A model generated the notes under the pieces. It made no database searches. It was not told the origin of the DNA and saw only the letters and a list, made by a program, of their open reading frames with translations. The translations under genes and the position numbers were made by a program. From positions 1,769,796 to 1,833,795 of the forward strand of contig NZ_FOXJ01000001.1 in assembly GCF_900115685.1 (NCBI RefSeq): 64,000 nt of DNA, given 5' to 3'. This DNA comes from Variovorax sp. 770b2 (lineage in GTDB: Bacteria; Pseudomonadota; Gammaproteobacteria; Burkholderiales; Burkholderiaceae_C). Positions 26,181 to 34,360 of the stretch are shown here, piece by piece (positions within the stretch are counted from its first letter, which is position 1; the number at the start of each line of letters is the position of its first letter).

Positions 26181-26841
26181 GTTCATCCACGAGGCGATCG
26201 ACCGCCGCCTCGGCCTTGCGCATCGACTGCGCGAGCTGCTCGCCGCCGAACTCGTCGCACTCCACCGCCGCCTCGTGCACGTCGGTGATGCCGATGTAGC
26301 CGAACACCGAGCGCACCGAGGCCTCGGCGTGGTTCAGGTGCGCGATGCGCCCGCCCTTGTCGTAGCCATGGTCGCCGCGCGCGCCGAGCAGCACCATGCG
26401 CTTGCCGGCGCCGGCGAGCATCGGCCAGTAAGGCACTGCGCCGCGCGCGCGATCGAAGCCGAAGGTGCGGCCCACGCGCACGATGTTGTCGATGTACGCC
26501 TTGAACTGCGCGGGCACGCTGAAGTTGTACATCGGCAGGCCCACCACGATCAGGTCGGCGGCGACGAGCTGGTCGACGAGGCGGTCGCTTTCGGCGAGCA
26601 CCTCGGCCATCCAGGGTTCGCGGTCGGCCGGGGCGGTGAAGGCGGCGTGGATCCAGCGGCTGTCGACGTAGGCCGGCGGATGCTGGCCTACGTCGAGGTG
26701 GTCGATGCGGTCGTCGGGCCGCGTCTTGCGCCAATGTTCGACGAAGCGTGCCGAGAGGCGCCGCGTGTGCGAGCCGTGAGGGTCGGTGCCCGAGATGCCC
26801 GGGCGGGCGCTGGCGTCGATGTGAAGCAGATTGAGGGTCAT
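26107..26841 (-). CDS. azoR: FMN-dependent NADH-azoreductase (AzoR/AcpD family) with antisense-derived C-terminal tail
   Basis: Flavodoxin-like oxidoreductase of quinones and azo compounds. The start MTLNLLHIDASARP and the block VVGLPMYNFSVPAQFKAYIDNIVRVGRTF are typical. The family is normally about 200-215 residues and ends soon after a motif like AEQAIDAL; here that part is KAEAAVDRLVDEL, followed by about 23 extra residues encoded on the strand opposite the end of sctR. The native stop seems to have been lost where sctR now ends. It diverges from a LysR gene, a common regulator arrangement. Confidence 0.88.
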   Translation of the reverse strand: MTLNLLHIDASARPGISGTDPHGSHTRRLSARFVEHWRKTRPDDRIDHLDVGQHPPAYVDSRWIHAAFTAPADREPWMAEVLAESDRLVDQLVAADLIVVGLPMYNFSVPAQFKAYIDNIVRVGRTFGFDRARGAVPYWPMLAGAGKRMVLLGARGDHGYDKGGRIAHLNHAEASVRSVFGYIGITDVHEAAVECDEFGGEQLAQSMRKAEAAVDRLVDELSGTKEQARERAASTHPASRTATA

Positions 26842-26959
26842 TGGGTTCGCTCCGTGAATGGATGAGTTGATCTACGCTGTGTTGCGCTGTCAGAATGACT
26901 GCACAGGCCTTGAATCTATGGACACGCCTGGCCATTTACAAACGATCATTTCTCCTCGA

Positions 26960-27886
26960 ATGCAAGAGACTGGCTCATCTGTTCGCCCATCACGTCGCCT
27001 GCCGCCCCTGCTCTCGCTGCGGGCCTTCGAGGCGGCGGCCGCGCACCTGAGCTTCCAGCGCGCGGCGGCCGAACTCTCGGTCACGCCCTCGGCGATCAGC
27101 CACCAGGTGCGTGCGCTCGAAGACACGCTGGGGCAACCGCTGTTTCGCCGGCTCACGCGGCAGCTCGCGCTGACGCCCGCGGGCCAACGGCTCTTCGACG
27201 ACCTGCGCATGGGCTTCGATGCGCTCGAAGCGGGCGTCGAACGGCTGCGCCGGCCTGCGGTTTCGCAGTCGGTCACGCTCACCACCAACACGGCCTTCGC
27301 GGCGCGCTGGGTGCTGCCGCGCATGACGGCGTTCCGCAAGGCCTGCCCCGGCATCGAACTGCGGCTGCACGCGGGCGACACGGTGGTCGATCTTTCGCGC
27401 GGCGATGCGGACATCGCGGTGCGCTCGGGCAGCGGCAACTGGCCGGGGCTGGTATCGAGCGAACTGATGCCCGAGCGCTACGCGCCCTTGTGCAGCCCGA
27501 TGCTGGGGCTGCGCCGCAAGGGCGATCTGCCCAAGCACCAGCTGATCCACTGCGACTGGCAACCGCAGGCGCTTGCGCCGGCACTGTGGTCGCGCTGGTT
27601 TCGCGAAGCGGGCATCGCGGCGCCGCGTGGCCGCTCGGCCAGGGCCGCGGGCCTGTCGTTCTCGGACGAGACGCACGCAATGCTCGCCGCGCTGGCAGGC
27701 CATGGCGTCGCGCTGCTGAGCCTCACGCTCGCGGCCGAAGAGCTGCGCAGCGGCGCGCTGGTGCAGCCCTTCGGGCCGGCGCTCGATACGGGGAGCTACT
27801 TTCTCGCGACTGCGAACGGGCGGGAGAACGAGCCCGCGATTCGCGCGGTGTGGCAGTGGATCGAATCGCAGGCCGCGGCCAGCTGA
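26960..27886 (+). CDS. LysR-family transcriptional regulator (GcvA-like)
   Basis: N-terminal winged helix-turn-helix (LRAFEAAAAHLSFQRAAAELSVTPSAISHQVRAL) and a periplasmic-binding-like effector domain starting around residue 95. The RGDADIAVRSGSGNWPGL block is typical of GcvA-like members. The start is uncertain: ATGs at 26858, 26918 and 26960 are in frame. I chose 26960 (308 aa) because it places the helix-turn-helix at the usual distance and leaves 118 bases for the divergent promoters with azoR, the likely target. The stop codon abuts the TetR gene's stop with no gap. Confidence 0.88.
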   Translation: MQETGSSVRPSRRLPPLLSLRAFEAAAAHLSFQRAAAELSVTPSAISHQVRALEDTLGQPLFRRLTRQLALTPAGQRLFDDLRMGFDALEAGVERLRRPAVSQSVTLTTNTAFAARWVLPRMTAFRKACPGIELRLHAGDTVVDLSRGDADIAVRSGSGNWPGLVSSELMPERYAPLCSPMLGLRRKGDLPKHQLIHCDWQPQALAPALWSRWFREAGIAAPRGRSARAAGLSFSDETHAMLAALAGHGVALLSLTLAAEELRSGALVQPFGPALDTGSYFLATANGRENEPAIRAVWQWIESQAAAS

Positions 27887-28549
27887 TCAGGCGAGCGGAT
27901 CGGTGATCTCGCGAAGCGCCATGCGCTTGTAGGCCGCCACCAGCGCCGCGCCTTCGGCCGGCTCGACCGCGATGGCCAAGCGAATGGTCGCCTCGCCCAT
28001 CTCCCAGATCAGGAAAGCGGCCTGCTCGATGCGCTTGATGTCCGCGCGGGCGCGCACCCTGTGCACCTTGAGCATCGCGTCGGCCAGCATCTGCCCGCAG
28101 GCGCGGCTTTCTGCGATCTGCAGGGCCAGCAACTGCTTGTCGGCCTGCATGCCGCTCCAGATGTCGCGCATCACAGGGCGCTCGTTGACGATCGCGTAGT
28201 ACACGTCCACCAGCGCGGCGAAGGATGACTGCAGGCTCGACAGGTCCACCACGTCCTTGAGGCCGTCGCGGATGCACTCGCGACTGCCTGCGTTGATGCG
28301 CTCGGCCAGCATGCGGATCAGCGCAGCCTTCTCGGGGAAGTACTGGTAGAGCGAGCCGATCGAGATGCCGGCCGATGCGGCGACCTCGCTCATCTTCAAC
28401 TGGTCGCTTCCGCCTCGCACGATGAGCTCGGCGGCCGCTTCCAGGATGCGCTCCACGCGCGCCTTGCTGCGCTCCTGGATGGGACTCTTCCTGGCCGAGG
28501 GCGCCTCGGCGACGGCCACCTGCGATGGCAAAGGTGTGCTACGTGTCAT
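27887..28549 (-). CDS. TetR-family repressor
   Basis: A 220-residue regulator (MTRSTPLPS start at 28549). The N-terminal helix-turn-helix includes SEVAASAGISIGSLYQYFPEKAAL, a very typical TetR motif, preceded by a basic disordered leader. The rest is a helical ligand-binding domain. It faces the NmrA-like gene across an 87-base gap containing a clear operator, so it most likely represses that operon and itself. The ligand is unknown. Confidence 0.92.
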   Translation of the reverse strand: MTRSTPLPSQVAVAEAPSARKSPIQERSKARVERILEAAAELIVRGGSDQLKMSEVAASAGISIGSLYQYFPEKAALIRMLAERINAGSRECIRDGLKDVVDLSSLQSSFAALVDVYYAIVNERPVMRDIWSGMQADKQLLALQIAESRACGQMLADAMLKVHRVRARADIKRIEQAAFLIWEMGEATIRLAIAVEPAEGAALVAAYKRMALREITDPLA

Positions 28550-28564
28550 GGCTTTGTCCGGGGG

Positions 28565-28618
28565 TTGACATTCAAAATGTGAGTAACTATCATTTTTTAC
28601 GTGAGCATTACTCACATT
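28565..28618. promoter_or_regulatory. Sigma-70-type promoter overlapped by a TetR-type palindromic operator
   Basis: On the plus strand TTGACA (28565-28570) is followed after exactly 17 bases by TATCAT (28588-28593). Two related inverted repeats overlap it: AATGTGAGTAA (28576-28586) with TTACTCACATT (28608-28618), and GTGAG-CATTA-CTCAC (28601-28615). The first half lies inside the promoter spacer and the second spans the expected start of transcription. This fits repression by the adjacent TetR protein. Confidence 0.82.
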
Positions 28619-28636
28619 ATCTCAAGGAGTTCGAAA

Positions 28637-29491
28637 ATGGCAATCAGCAGCAGCACCCGGGATGATGCACATCCCATTCTGGTTCTCGGCGCGAACGGCA
28701 AGACGGGCGGGCGCGTCCTGCAGCGGCTGCGCGCCGCCGGCCACGCGGTGCGCGCCGGCTCGCGCTCCGCAGAGCCGCCCTTCGAGTGGGAAGACCGCGC
28801 CACCTGGAAAGCCGCGCTCAAGGGCGTTCGCGCCGTCTACGTTGCCTACCAGCCGGACCTGTGCGTGCCGGGCGCCGTCGACACGGTGATCGCGTTCTAC
28901 GACGCAGCCGCCAAGGCCGGCGTCGAAAGGATCGTGCTCCTGTCGGGCCGGGGCGAACCCGAAGCGCACGACGCCGAGCGCGCCCTGCAGGCGGCCACCG
29001 CGCTCGACTGGACCATCGTGCGCGCCAGCTGGTTCTTTCAGAACTTCAGCGAGAACTACTTTCTCGACGAGATCGTTGCAGGCGCGATCACGCTGCCCGA
29101 AGGGCTCGCCGCGGAGCCCTTCATCGATGCCGACGACATCGCCGACATCGCGGCCGAAGCGCTCGTCGACAGCCGCCACAGCCGCAAGCTCTACGAACTG
29201 ACCGGACCCCAGGCCTTCACCTTCCCGGAAGCCATTGCACAGATCGCCCGTGCAACGCATCGCCAGATCGACTGCCGCATCATCCCGATGGACGACTACG
29301 CCGGGCTCCTGGCCGAAGCGGGGCTGCCGAAGGACCTCTGCTGGCTCGTGGTCTACCTGTTCACCACCGTGCTGGACGGCCGCAACACACCCGTCGCCCA
29401 CGGCGTGGAGCAAGCGTTGGGCCGCCCGCCCCGCACCTTCGCCGACTACGTTGCGCGCACGGCCCCGACCGGGGTCTGGGGAGCCAGGTGA
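28637..29491 (+). CDS. NmrA-like NAD(P)-binding oxidoreductase
   Basis: A 284-residue atypical short-chain reductase. The N-terminal Rossmann motif is PILVLGANGKTGGRVLQRL, followed by an NmrA/HSCARG-type core (WTIVRASWFFQNFSENY). The usual Tyr-Lys catalytic pair is not evident, as in NmrA-like sensors and QorB-like reductases. The ATG at 28637 has AAGGAG 8 bases upstream. It lies under the TetR operator and its stop overlaps the next start by one base, so the two genes form an operon. The substrate is unknown. Confidence 0.87.
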   Translation: MAISSSTRDDAHPILVLGANGKTGGRVLQRLRAAGHAVRAGSRSAEPPFEWEDRATWKAALKGVRAVYVAYQPDLCVPGAVDTVIAFYDAAAKAGVERIVLLSGRGEPEAHDAERALQAATALDWTIVRASWFFQNFSENYFLDEIVAGAITLPEGLAAEPFIDADDIADIAAEALVDSRHSRKLYELTGPQAFTFPEAIAQIARATHRQIDCRIIPMDDYAGLLAEAGLPKDLCWLVVYLFTTVLDGRNTPVAHGVEQALGRPPRTFADYVARTAPTGVWGAR

Positions 29492-29979
29492 TGATGGGCA
29501 AGACGGCCACGGTACTGATCCTGGCCAGCGCCTTTTCCACGGCGATGGTCGCCGGCATCTTCTACGCGTTCTCTTCGTTCGTGATGCCCGCGCTCGCGCG
29601 CATCCAGAACAGCGAAGGCATCCACGCGATGAACGCGATCAACGTCACGGTGATCACGCCCGGCTTCATGCTCTTGTTCATGGGCAGCGCGGTGCTGGGC
29701 ATCGTGCTGGGCGGCTGGTCGCTGTTCTCGATCTCGCAGCTCGACTCGCAACTGGTCCTGCTCGCGAGCCTGCTCTACGTGGTCGGCTGCTTCGGGGTGA
29801 CGATGGTTCTCAACGTGCCGCTGAACGACCAGCTCGCGGCGACATCGCCCACCGACGGCCACGTGTTCTGGCAGGCCTATCTGAAGACCTGGACGATGTG
29901 GAACAGCGTGCGGACGGCGTCGTCGGCACTCGCTGCGATCGTCTTCGTTGCGGCGGCGCTGAAGCGGGCTGCGGTGTAA
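29491..29979 (+). CDS. DUF1772 (anthrone-oxygenase-like) membrane protein
   Basis: A 162-residue protein with four predicted membrane helices. It has the conserved pattern of DUF1772: FSTAMVAGIFYAFSSFVMPAL at the start, then NVPLNDQLA in the middle and WNSVRTASSALAAI near the end. Fungal relatives are anthrone oxygenases; bacterial members are often paired with NmrA-like genes, as here. Its start overlaps the preceding stop (TGATG). Function in this organism is not established. Confidence 0.85.
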   Translation: MMGKTATVLILASAFSTAMVAGIFYAFSSFVMPALARIQNSEGIHAMNAINVTVITPGFMLLFMGSAVLGIVLGGWSLFSISQLDSQLVLLASLLYVVGCFGVTMVLNVPLNDQLAATSPTDGHVFWQAYLKTWTMWNSVRTASSALAAIVFVAAALKRAAV

Positions 29980-30069
29980 GTGCTTTGCAGCTTGCGCCCG
30001 TGCACGGAACGTGATTTCATCGATTCGAAACAGGGAGTAAATAAAAAAGCAGATCGGGAGAGGATCGAG

Positions 30070-30510
30070 ATGAAGCACCATGACTCGCGCGTGCTCGCGG
30101 CACTGGCATTGCTGTCCACCTGCATGGCATCGATCGATGCACATGCTGCCGATGGCACCATTCATTTCACGGGCGAGATCGTCGCCGCCCCCTACGAGAT
30201 GCGCCTCGCGGCGCAGGCGCCAGCACCGGCGCCAACGGTGGCCCACCGCATGAGCGGCTCGGGCCCCGTCGCCGAACTCTCTTTTGTGCGGCAACGCGTG
30301 GACCGCCCCAGCGGCACCGTGCGCATCGACGGGCTCGGCGCCCTGCCCCTGCGCACCGTGTTCACCGATGCCCAGGGCCGGCAGCACCCCGTCGATCCGT
30401 CACAGGGGCGCGCGATCGGCCTGGACGGGGGAAAGCTGTCCATCGCGGCGCAACGGCAGCCGCCCGCAGGCCGCGTGGCGGCCGCGATGGTGACGGTCAG
30501 CTACAACTGA
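30070..30510 (+). CDS. Fimbrial-subunit-like secreted protein
   Basis: A 146-residue protein with a signal peptide (cleavage expected after SIDAHA). The mature start, ADGTIHFTGEIVAAPYEM, resembles the first strand of type 1 pilins, and the end AAMVTVSYN resembles the pilin C-terminal strand. The usual disulfide cysteines of pilins are missing; the only Cys is in the signal peptide. No usher or chaperone gene is nearby. Family assignment is tentative. The start at 30070 is the ATG with GAGAGGATC upstream. Confidence 0.6.
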   Translation: MKHHDSRVLAALALLSTCMASIDAHAADGTIHFTGEIVAAPYEMRLAAQAPAPAPTVAHRMSGSGPVAELSFVRQRVDRPSGTVRIDGLGALPLRTVFTDAQGRQHPVDPSQGRAIGLDGGKLSIAAQRQPPAGRVAAAMVTVSYN

Positions 30511-30532
30511 CTGACCGCGCACCGGCGCCGCC

Positions 30533-31438
30533 TCAGGCCGCGCGAAGTTGCTCCCGCAGCTTCTGGCCGATCTCCGGCCGTTCCAGGAACGGGTCGGCCG
30601 GGTTCGTGACCGCCACGATGTTCTCCATGCGCGCGCGCACATTGCCCAATGCCTTGGGGTGGCTGAACACGTAGAACTGGTTGTCGCTGATGGCGTCGAA
30701 CACCTTCGCCGCGACCTCGGCCGCGGTGATCTTGCCGCTGCTCACCGCCTTGTTGCTCATGGCCTGGCCGATCAGCTGGCTCTTGGTGAGCTCGGTGTCC
30801 TTGGGCGCATTCGGGCGGTTGCGCTCGCTGCTGGTGATGCCGGTCGGCACGAAGTACGGGCACAAGAGGCTCGCGCCGATCTGGTCGGTGACCAGCGTCA
30901 GGTCCTGGTACAGCGTCTCGGTGAGGCTCACGACCGCGGCCTTGGCCGCGTTGTAGATGCCCATGTTGGGCGGCGTGAGCAGGCCCGCCATGCTGGCGGT
31001 GTTGGTGATGTGGCCGCGGTAGCCCGGGTCCTTGGCGGCCGCTTCGAGCATCATCGGCGTGAACAGGCGCACGCCGTGGATCACGCCCCAGAGGTCCACG
31101 CCCAGCACCCACTCCCAGTCGGAGACCGTGTTCTCCCACACGAGTCCGCCCGCGCCCACGCCGGCGTTGTTGAACACGAAGTGCGGCGCGCCGAAACGCT
31201 CCTTCACGGCGGCGGCCAGCGCTTCCATCTGCGCGGCGTCGGACACATCGACCTTGCGGGCCAGCACCTGCACGCCGGCCGCCAGCATCTCGGCCGCGGC
31301 CTTGTCCAGCGCGTCCTGCTGCACGTCGACCAGCACGAGGTTCATGCCGCGCCCAGCGCCGATGCGCGCGCATTCGAGGCCGAAGCCCGAGCCCGCGCCG
31401 GTGAGAACGGCGGTCTTGCCCTTGAAGTCCTGAATCAT
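30533..31438 (-). CDS. Short-chain dehydrogenase/reductase
   Basis: A 301-residue classical SDR. The cofactor motif is TGAGSGFGLE (residues about 13-22), with NNAG near residue 90 and the catalytic YNAAK (Tyr/Lys) near residue 165. The Asp after the second strand (LVLVDVQ) suggests NAD preference. It ends a long run of minus-strand lipid-related genes. The substrate cannot be told from sequence. The 120 bases upstream (31439-31559) hold no recognisable gene. Confidence 0.88.
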   Translation of the reverse strand: MIQDFKGKTAVLTGAGSGFGLECARIGAGRGMNLVLVDVQQDALDKAAAEMLAAGVQVLARKVDVSDAAQMEALAAAVKERFGAPHFVFNNAGVGAGGLVWENTVSDWEWVLGVDLWGVIHGVRLFTPMMLEAAAKDPGYRGHITNTASMAGLLTPPNMGIYNAAKAAVVSLTETLYQDLTLVTDQIGASLLCPYFVPTGITSSERNRPNAPKDTELTKSQLIGQAMSNKAVSSGKITAAEVAAKVFDAISDNQFYVFSHPKALGNVRARMENIVAVTNPADPFLERPEIGQKLREQLRAA

Positions 31439-31559
31439 TTGCCGGTGTCCTTCTTGCGTTGAATGTCGACGTCTGCGACGTTGGAGGCGCTATTGAAATA
31501 CGGAACGCGCCGCCGCGCAGTCACGAAGGTGCCCTGCGCCGGCACTTTCCCGGCGGGTT

Positions 31560-32498
31560 TCAGGCCTCCGCTTTTTTCAGCACATAGCCGATGCGCGGGA
31601 AGTGCACGTGCACCGTGCCGATGCGCTCGCCTGAGCGCTCCAGCGTGTAGTGCGTGCGCGTGGCGGCCACCAGCGTGCCCGCGGTCTCCTCCAGGCCGAA
31701 GCTCTCGGCACGGATGGTCACCGCGCTGCCGAGCGCGATGCCGTGGTCGTCCTGGAAGGTGCTGTCGGTCAAGAGCGTGTGCGGCGTCGCGGCCTTGGCC
31801 ACGGCGACGGCTTCATCGGGCGTGAATTTCTCGGGCGCGCCGTGGCCGATGGCGGCCATGCGGTCCATCCAGTCGACCACTGCGGGCGTGAGGTCCAGGA
31901 TGGTGCGGACCGACTCGATGCGCCGCGTGTACCAGAGCGGGTGATACACCGAGAAGTCGGTGATGCTCGGCACCTCGCCCAGCAGGTAGTGCCTGTCGTC
32001 CAGCATGTCCGACAGTCGCCGCAGGTACGACTTGTAGGCGCTGGTGGCATCGGCCGGGCGCAGGCGCGTCATATTGCCGGCGCTCATCTTGCCGCGGTCT
32101 TCGCCGAAGGCCTTGGCGGCCTCGGGCGGCGCCTTGGCGAACACCTCGGCCGCGCCCTTGGGCTGCAGGTTCCAGGCCATCGCGGCCCAGAACAGCGTGG
32201 TGTCGGCCCACTGCGCGAGGATGCGCGACAGGCCCTTCTCAGGCTCCGGGTAGAGCGTGGGCTCGGGCTGCAGGTGCTCCAGCACGTCGGCGATGAGCGC
32301 GCTGTCGCAGTACATGTCGGCGCCGATCTGCAGGAACGGCGTCTTGCGGTAGCCGCCCGTGAGCACCTCCACGTCGGGCTTGGGCATGATCGGCGGGATG
32401 AAGACCGACTTCCACGGCAGCTTCTTGGCGCCGAGGATCAGCCGCACCTTCTCCGAGAACGGCGAGGTGGTGTAGTGGTGGAGGATCAGGTCGGCCAT
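31560..32498 (-). CDS. Glutathione S-transferase family protein
   Basis: A 312-residue protein with an N-terminal thioredoxin-like GST domain (LILHHYTTSPFSEKVRLIL, a Ser-containing active-site region, then a conserved TPFLQIGAD turn and DSALIADVLE) and a helical C-terminal GST domain to about residue 215. It carries about 90 extra residues at the C-terminus with a beta-rich pattern (GSAVTIRAESFGLEE), longer than standard 200-230-residue GSTs. It lies between an SDR and an AidB-like gene. The substrate is unknown. Confidence 0.85.
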   Translation of the reverse strand: MADLILHHYTTSPFSEKVRLILGAKKLPWKSVFIPPIMPKPDVEVLTGGYRKTPFLQIGADMYCDSALIADVLEHLQPEPTLYPEPEKGLSRILAQWADTTLFWAAMAWNLQPKGAAEVFAKAPPEAAKAFGEDRGKMSAGNMTRLRPADATSAYKSYLRRLSDMLDDRHYLLGEVPSITDFSVYHPLWYTRRIESVRTILDLTPAVVDWMDRMAAIGHGAPEKFTPDEAVAVAKAATPHTLLTDSTFQDDHGIALGSAVTIRAESFGLEETAGTLVAATRTHYTLERSGERIGTVHVHFPRIGYVLKKAEA

Positions 32499-32540
32499 GG
32501 TTCAGGTTTCCTTGTGTCGTGAGGCTGAATTCCACCACCG

Positions 32541-32600
32541 CCGTTCGGGCCGAGCTTGTCGAAGCTGCGCGCGGCACTTCGACAGGCTCGGTGCGAACGG
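32541..32600. repeat. REP-like long palindrome between gst and the aidB-like gene
   Basis: Two 24-base arms (32541-32564 and 32577-32600) are inverted copies with a few mismatches, separated by 12 bases. The core words are GAGCTTGTCGAAG and CTTCGACAGGCTC. Extragenic palindromes of this type are familiar in high-GC proteobacteria. It sits just downstream of the aidB-like stop and may act as a transcription terminator or mRNA 3' stabiliser. Confidence 0.75.
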
Positions 32601-32622
32601 GTTCGCGGGGTGGCGTGAAATC

Positions 32623-34263
32623 CTATAGAGGGCTCGCCCGCTGGATGATCGAATCGAAATCGGTGCCCGCGCCCAGCGTACCGAAGGCATTGCCCCAGTC
32701 GCCGCCCAGGCGCGATGCGCAGAAGGCGCCGACCGCGGCGGGCGGCGCGGTCTGTGCCAGCAATGAAGCCTGCACGGCCAGCGCCACGTCCTGTGCCAGA
32801 CGACGCGCCTCCACCTCGGAGGCCATCGCCTCGATGCGCGCCGGCAGCGCGTCGGCCAGGCGGTCCAGCGCGGCGTGCTGGCCGCGTGCCGGCGCCAGCT
32901 CCCTGGTCAGCGCCGCCACCGCGTCGCCCTTGCGCAGGCCCCGCAGCAGGTCGAGCGCCATGATGTTGCCCGCGCCCTCCCAGATCGAGTTGAGCGGCAT
33001 CTCGCGGTAGACGCGCGCCATGATCCCTTCGCCGCCCTCTTCCACGTAGCCGTTGCCGCCCAGGCACTCCATGGCTTCCTGCGCGAAATGGCTGCCGCGC
33101 TTGCAGATCCAGAACTTGGCCACGGGCGTGAGCAGGCGCGCCATCAGGCGCTCGTGTTCGTCGTCCGGGTGGTCGAAGGCGCGGGCCAGGCGAATGGCCA
33201 GCGCGGTCGAGGCCTCGCTTTCGAGCGCCAGGTCGGCCAGCACGTTCTTCATGAGCGGCTGCGCGATCAGCGGCTTGCCGAAGGCGTGGCGCTGCGATGC
33301 GTGGTTGATGGCGATGCTTAACGCCTGCCGCATCAGGCCGCTGGTGCCGAGCGCGCAGTCGAGCCGGGTCATCGTGCCCATCTCCAGGATCTGCGGGATG
33401 CCGCGCCCCTCTTCGCCCACGAGCCAGGCGCTGGCGCCGTGGAACTCGACCTCGGAGCTCGCGTTGGCCTTGTTGCCGAGTTTGTCCTTCAGGCGCTGGA
33501 TGTGGATGGCGTTGCGCGTGCCATCGGGCAGCACGCGCGGCAGGAAGAAGCAGCTCAAGCCCGCCTCGGCCTGCGCGAGCGCCAGGAAGGCATCGCACAT
33601 CGGCGCCGAGAAGAACCACTTGTGGCCGGTGATCGCGTAGCGCTCGCCCCAGGCGTCGCTGCCGTCGCGCACGGCCTTGGTCGTATTGGCCCGCACGTCG
33701 GAGCCGCCCTGCTTCTCGGTCATGCCCATGCCCATGGTCACGCCAGGCTTGTCCTTGAAGGACTTGAGCGCCGGGTCGTACCAGAGGCTGGTGAGCTTGG
33801 GGCCCCAGTCGGCGTACACGGCCGCATTGCCGCGCAGCGCGGGCGTGACCGCGTAGCTCATCGAGATCGGGCACAGCATCGACGGCTCCAGCTCGGTGAA
33901 GAGCATGAAGCCGGCCGCACGCAGCACATGGGGAGAGGCCGAGGTGCCGGTCCACGGCGTGCCGTGCAGCCCTGCGCCCACCGCAGCCGACATGAGCACG
34001 TGGTAGCTCGGATGGAATTCCACCTCGTCGAGGCGCCGCCCGAAGCGGTCGTGCGTGTGCAACTCGGGCGTGTGGATGTTGGCCAGGCGCGCATGCGTCT
34101 GCATCTCGGCCGAGCCGATGGTCACGCCCAGCTCCTGCAACGGCGCCACCTGCAACTGCGGCGCATTGAACTTCAACGCATCGCGCAGCGGCCGGTTGGT
34201 TTCGAACAGGTTGTAGTCCGCGAGCGGTGCGGGCTGGTTGAACACCTCGTGCGTCGAGTTCAT
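32623..34263 (-). CDS. aidB: AidB-like acyl-CoA dehydrogenase
   Basis: A 546-residue flavoenzyme. The length and signatures match AidB rather than ordinary 380-residue acyl-CoA dehydrogenases: MGMTEKQGGSDVRANT, the FAD-binding W-x-x-T region (ITGHKWFFSAPMCD) and NSIWEGAGNIMALDLLR near residue 440. E. coli AidB has weak isovaleryl-CoA dehydrogenase activity and is induced by alkylating agents. Here it lies among beta-oxidation genes. Of three nearby ATGs, 34263 has GGAGG at 7-base spacing. Confidence 0.86.
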   Translation of the reverse strand: MNSTHEVFNQPAPLADYNLFETNRPLRDALKFNAPQLQVAPLQELGVTIGSAEMQTHARLANIHTPELHTHDRFGRRLDEVEFHPSYHVLMSAAVGAGLHGTPWTGTSASPHVLRAAGFMLFTELEPSMLCPISMSYAVTPALRGNAAVYADWGPKLTSLWYDPALKSFKDKPGVTMGMGMTEKQGGSDVRANTTKAVRDGSDAWGERYAITGHKWFFSAPMCDAFLALAQAEAGLSCFFLPRVLPDGTRNAIHIQRLKDKLGNKANASSEVEFHGASAWLVGEEGRGIPQILEMGTMTRLDCALGTSGLMRQALSIAINHASQRHAFGKPLIAQPLMKNVLADLALESEASTALAIRLARAFDHPDDEHERLMARLLTPVAKFWICKRGSHFAQEAMECLGGNGYVEEGGEGIMARVYREMPLNSIWEGAGNIMALDLLRGLRKGDAVAALTRELAPARGQHAALDRLADALPARIEAMASEVEARRLAQDVALAVQASLLAQTAPPAAVGAFCASRLGGDWGNAFGTLGAGTDFDSIIQRASPL

Positions 34264-34360
34264 TCGCATACCTCCATGCTTCGCATTACGGTGCACGCTT
34301 GCCTGGGGCGGCCTGGCGCGGCGTGCATGACCGGCTTCCTTGCCGTGCGTTTCAGTGCAT

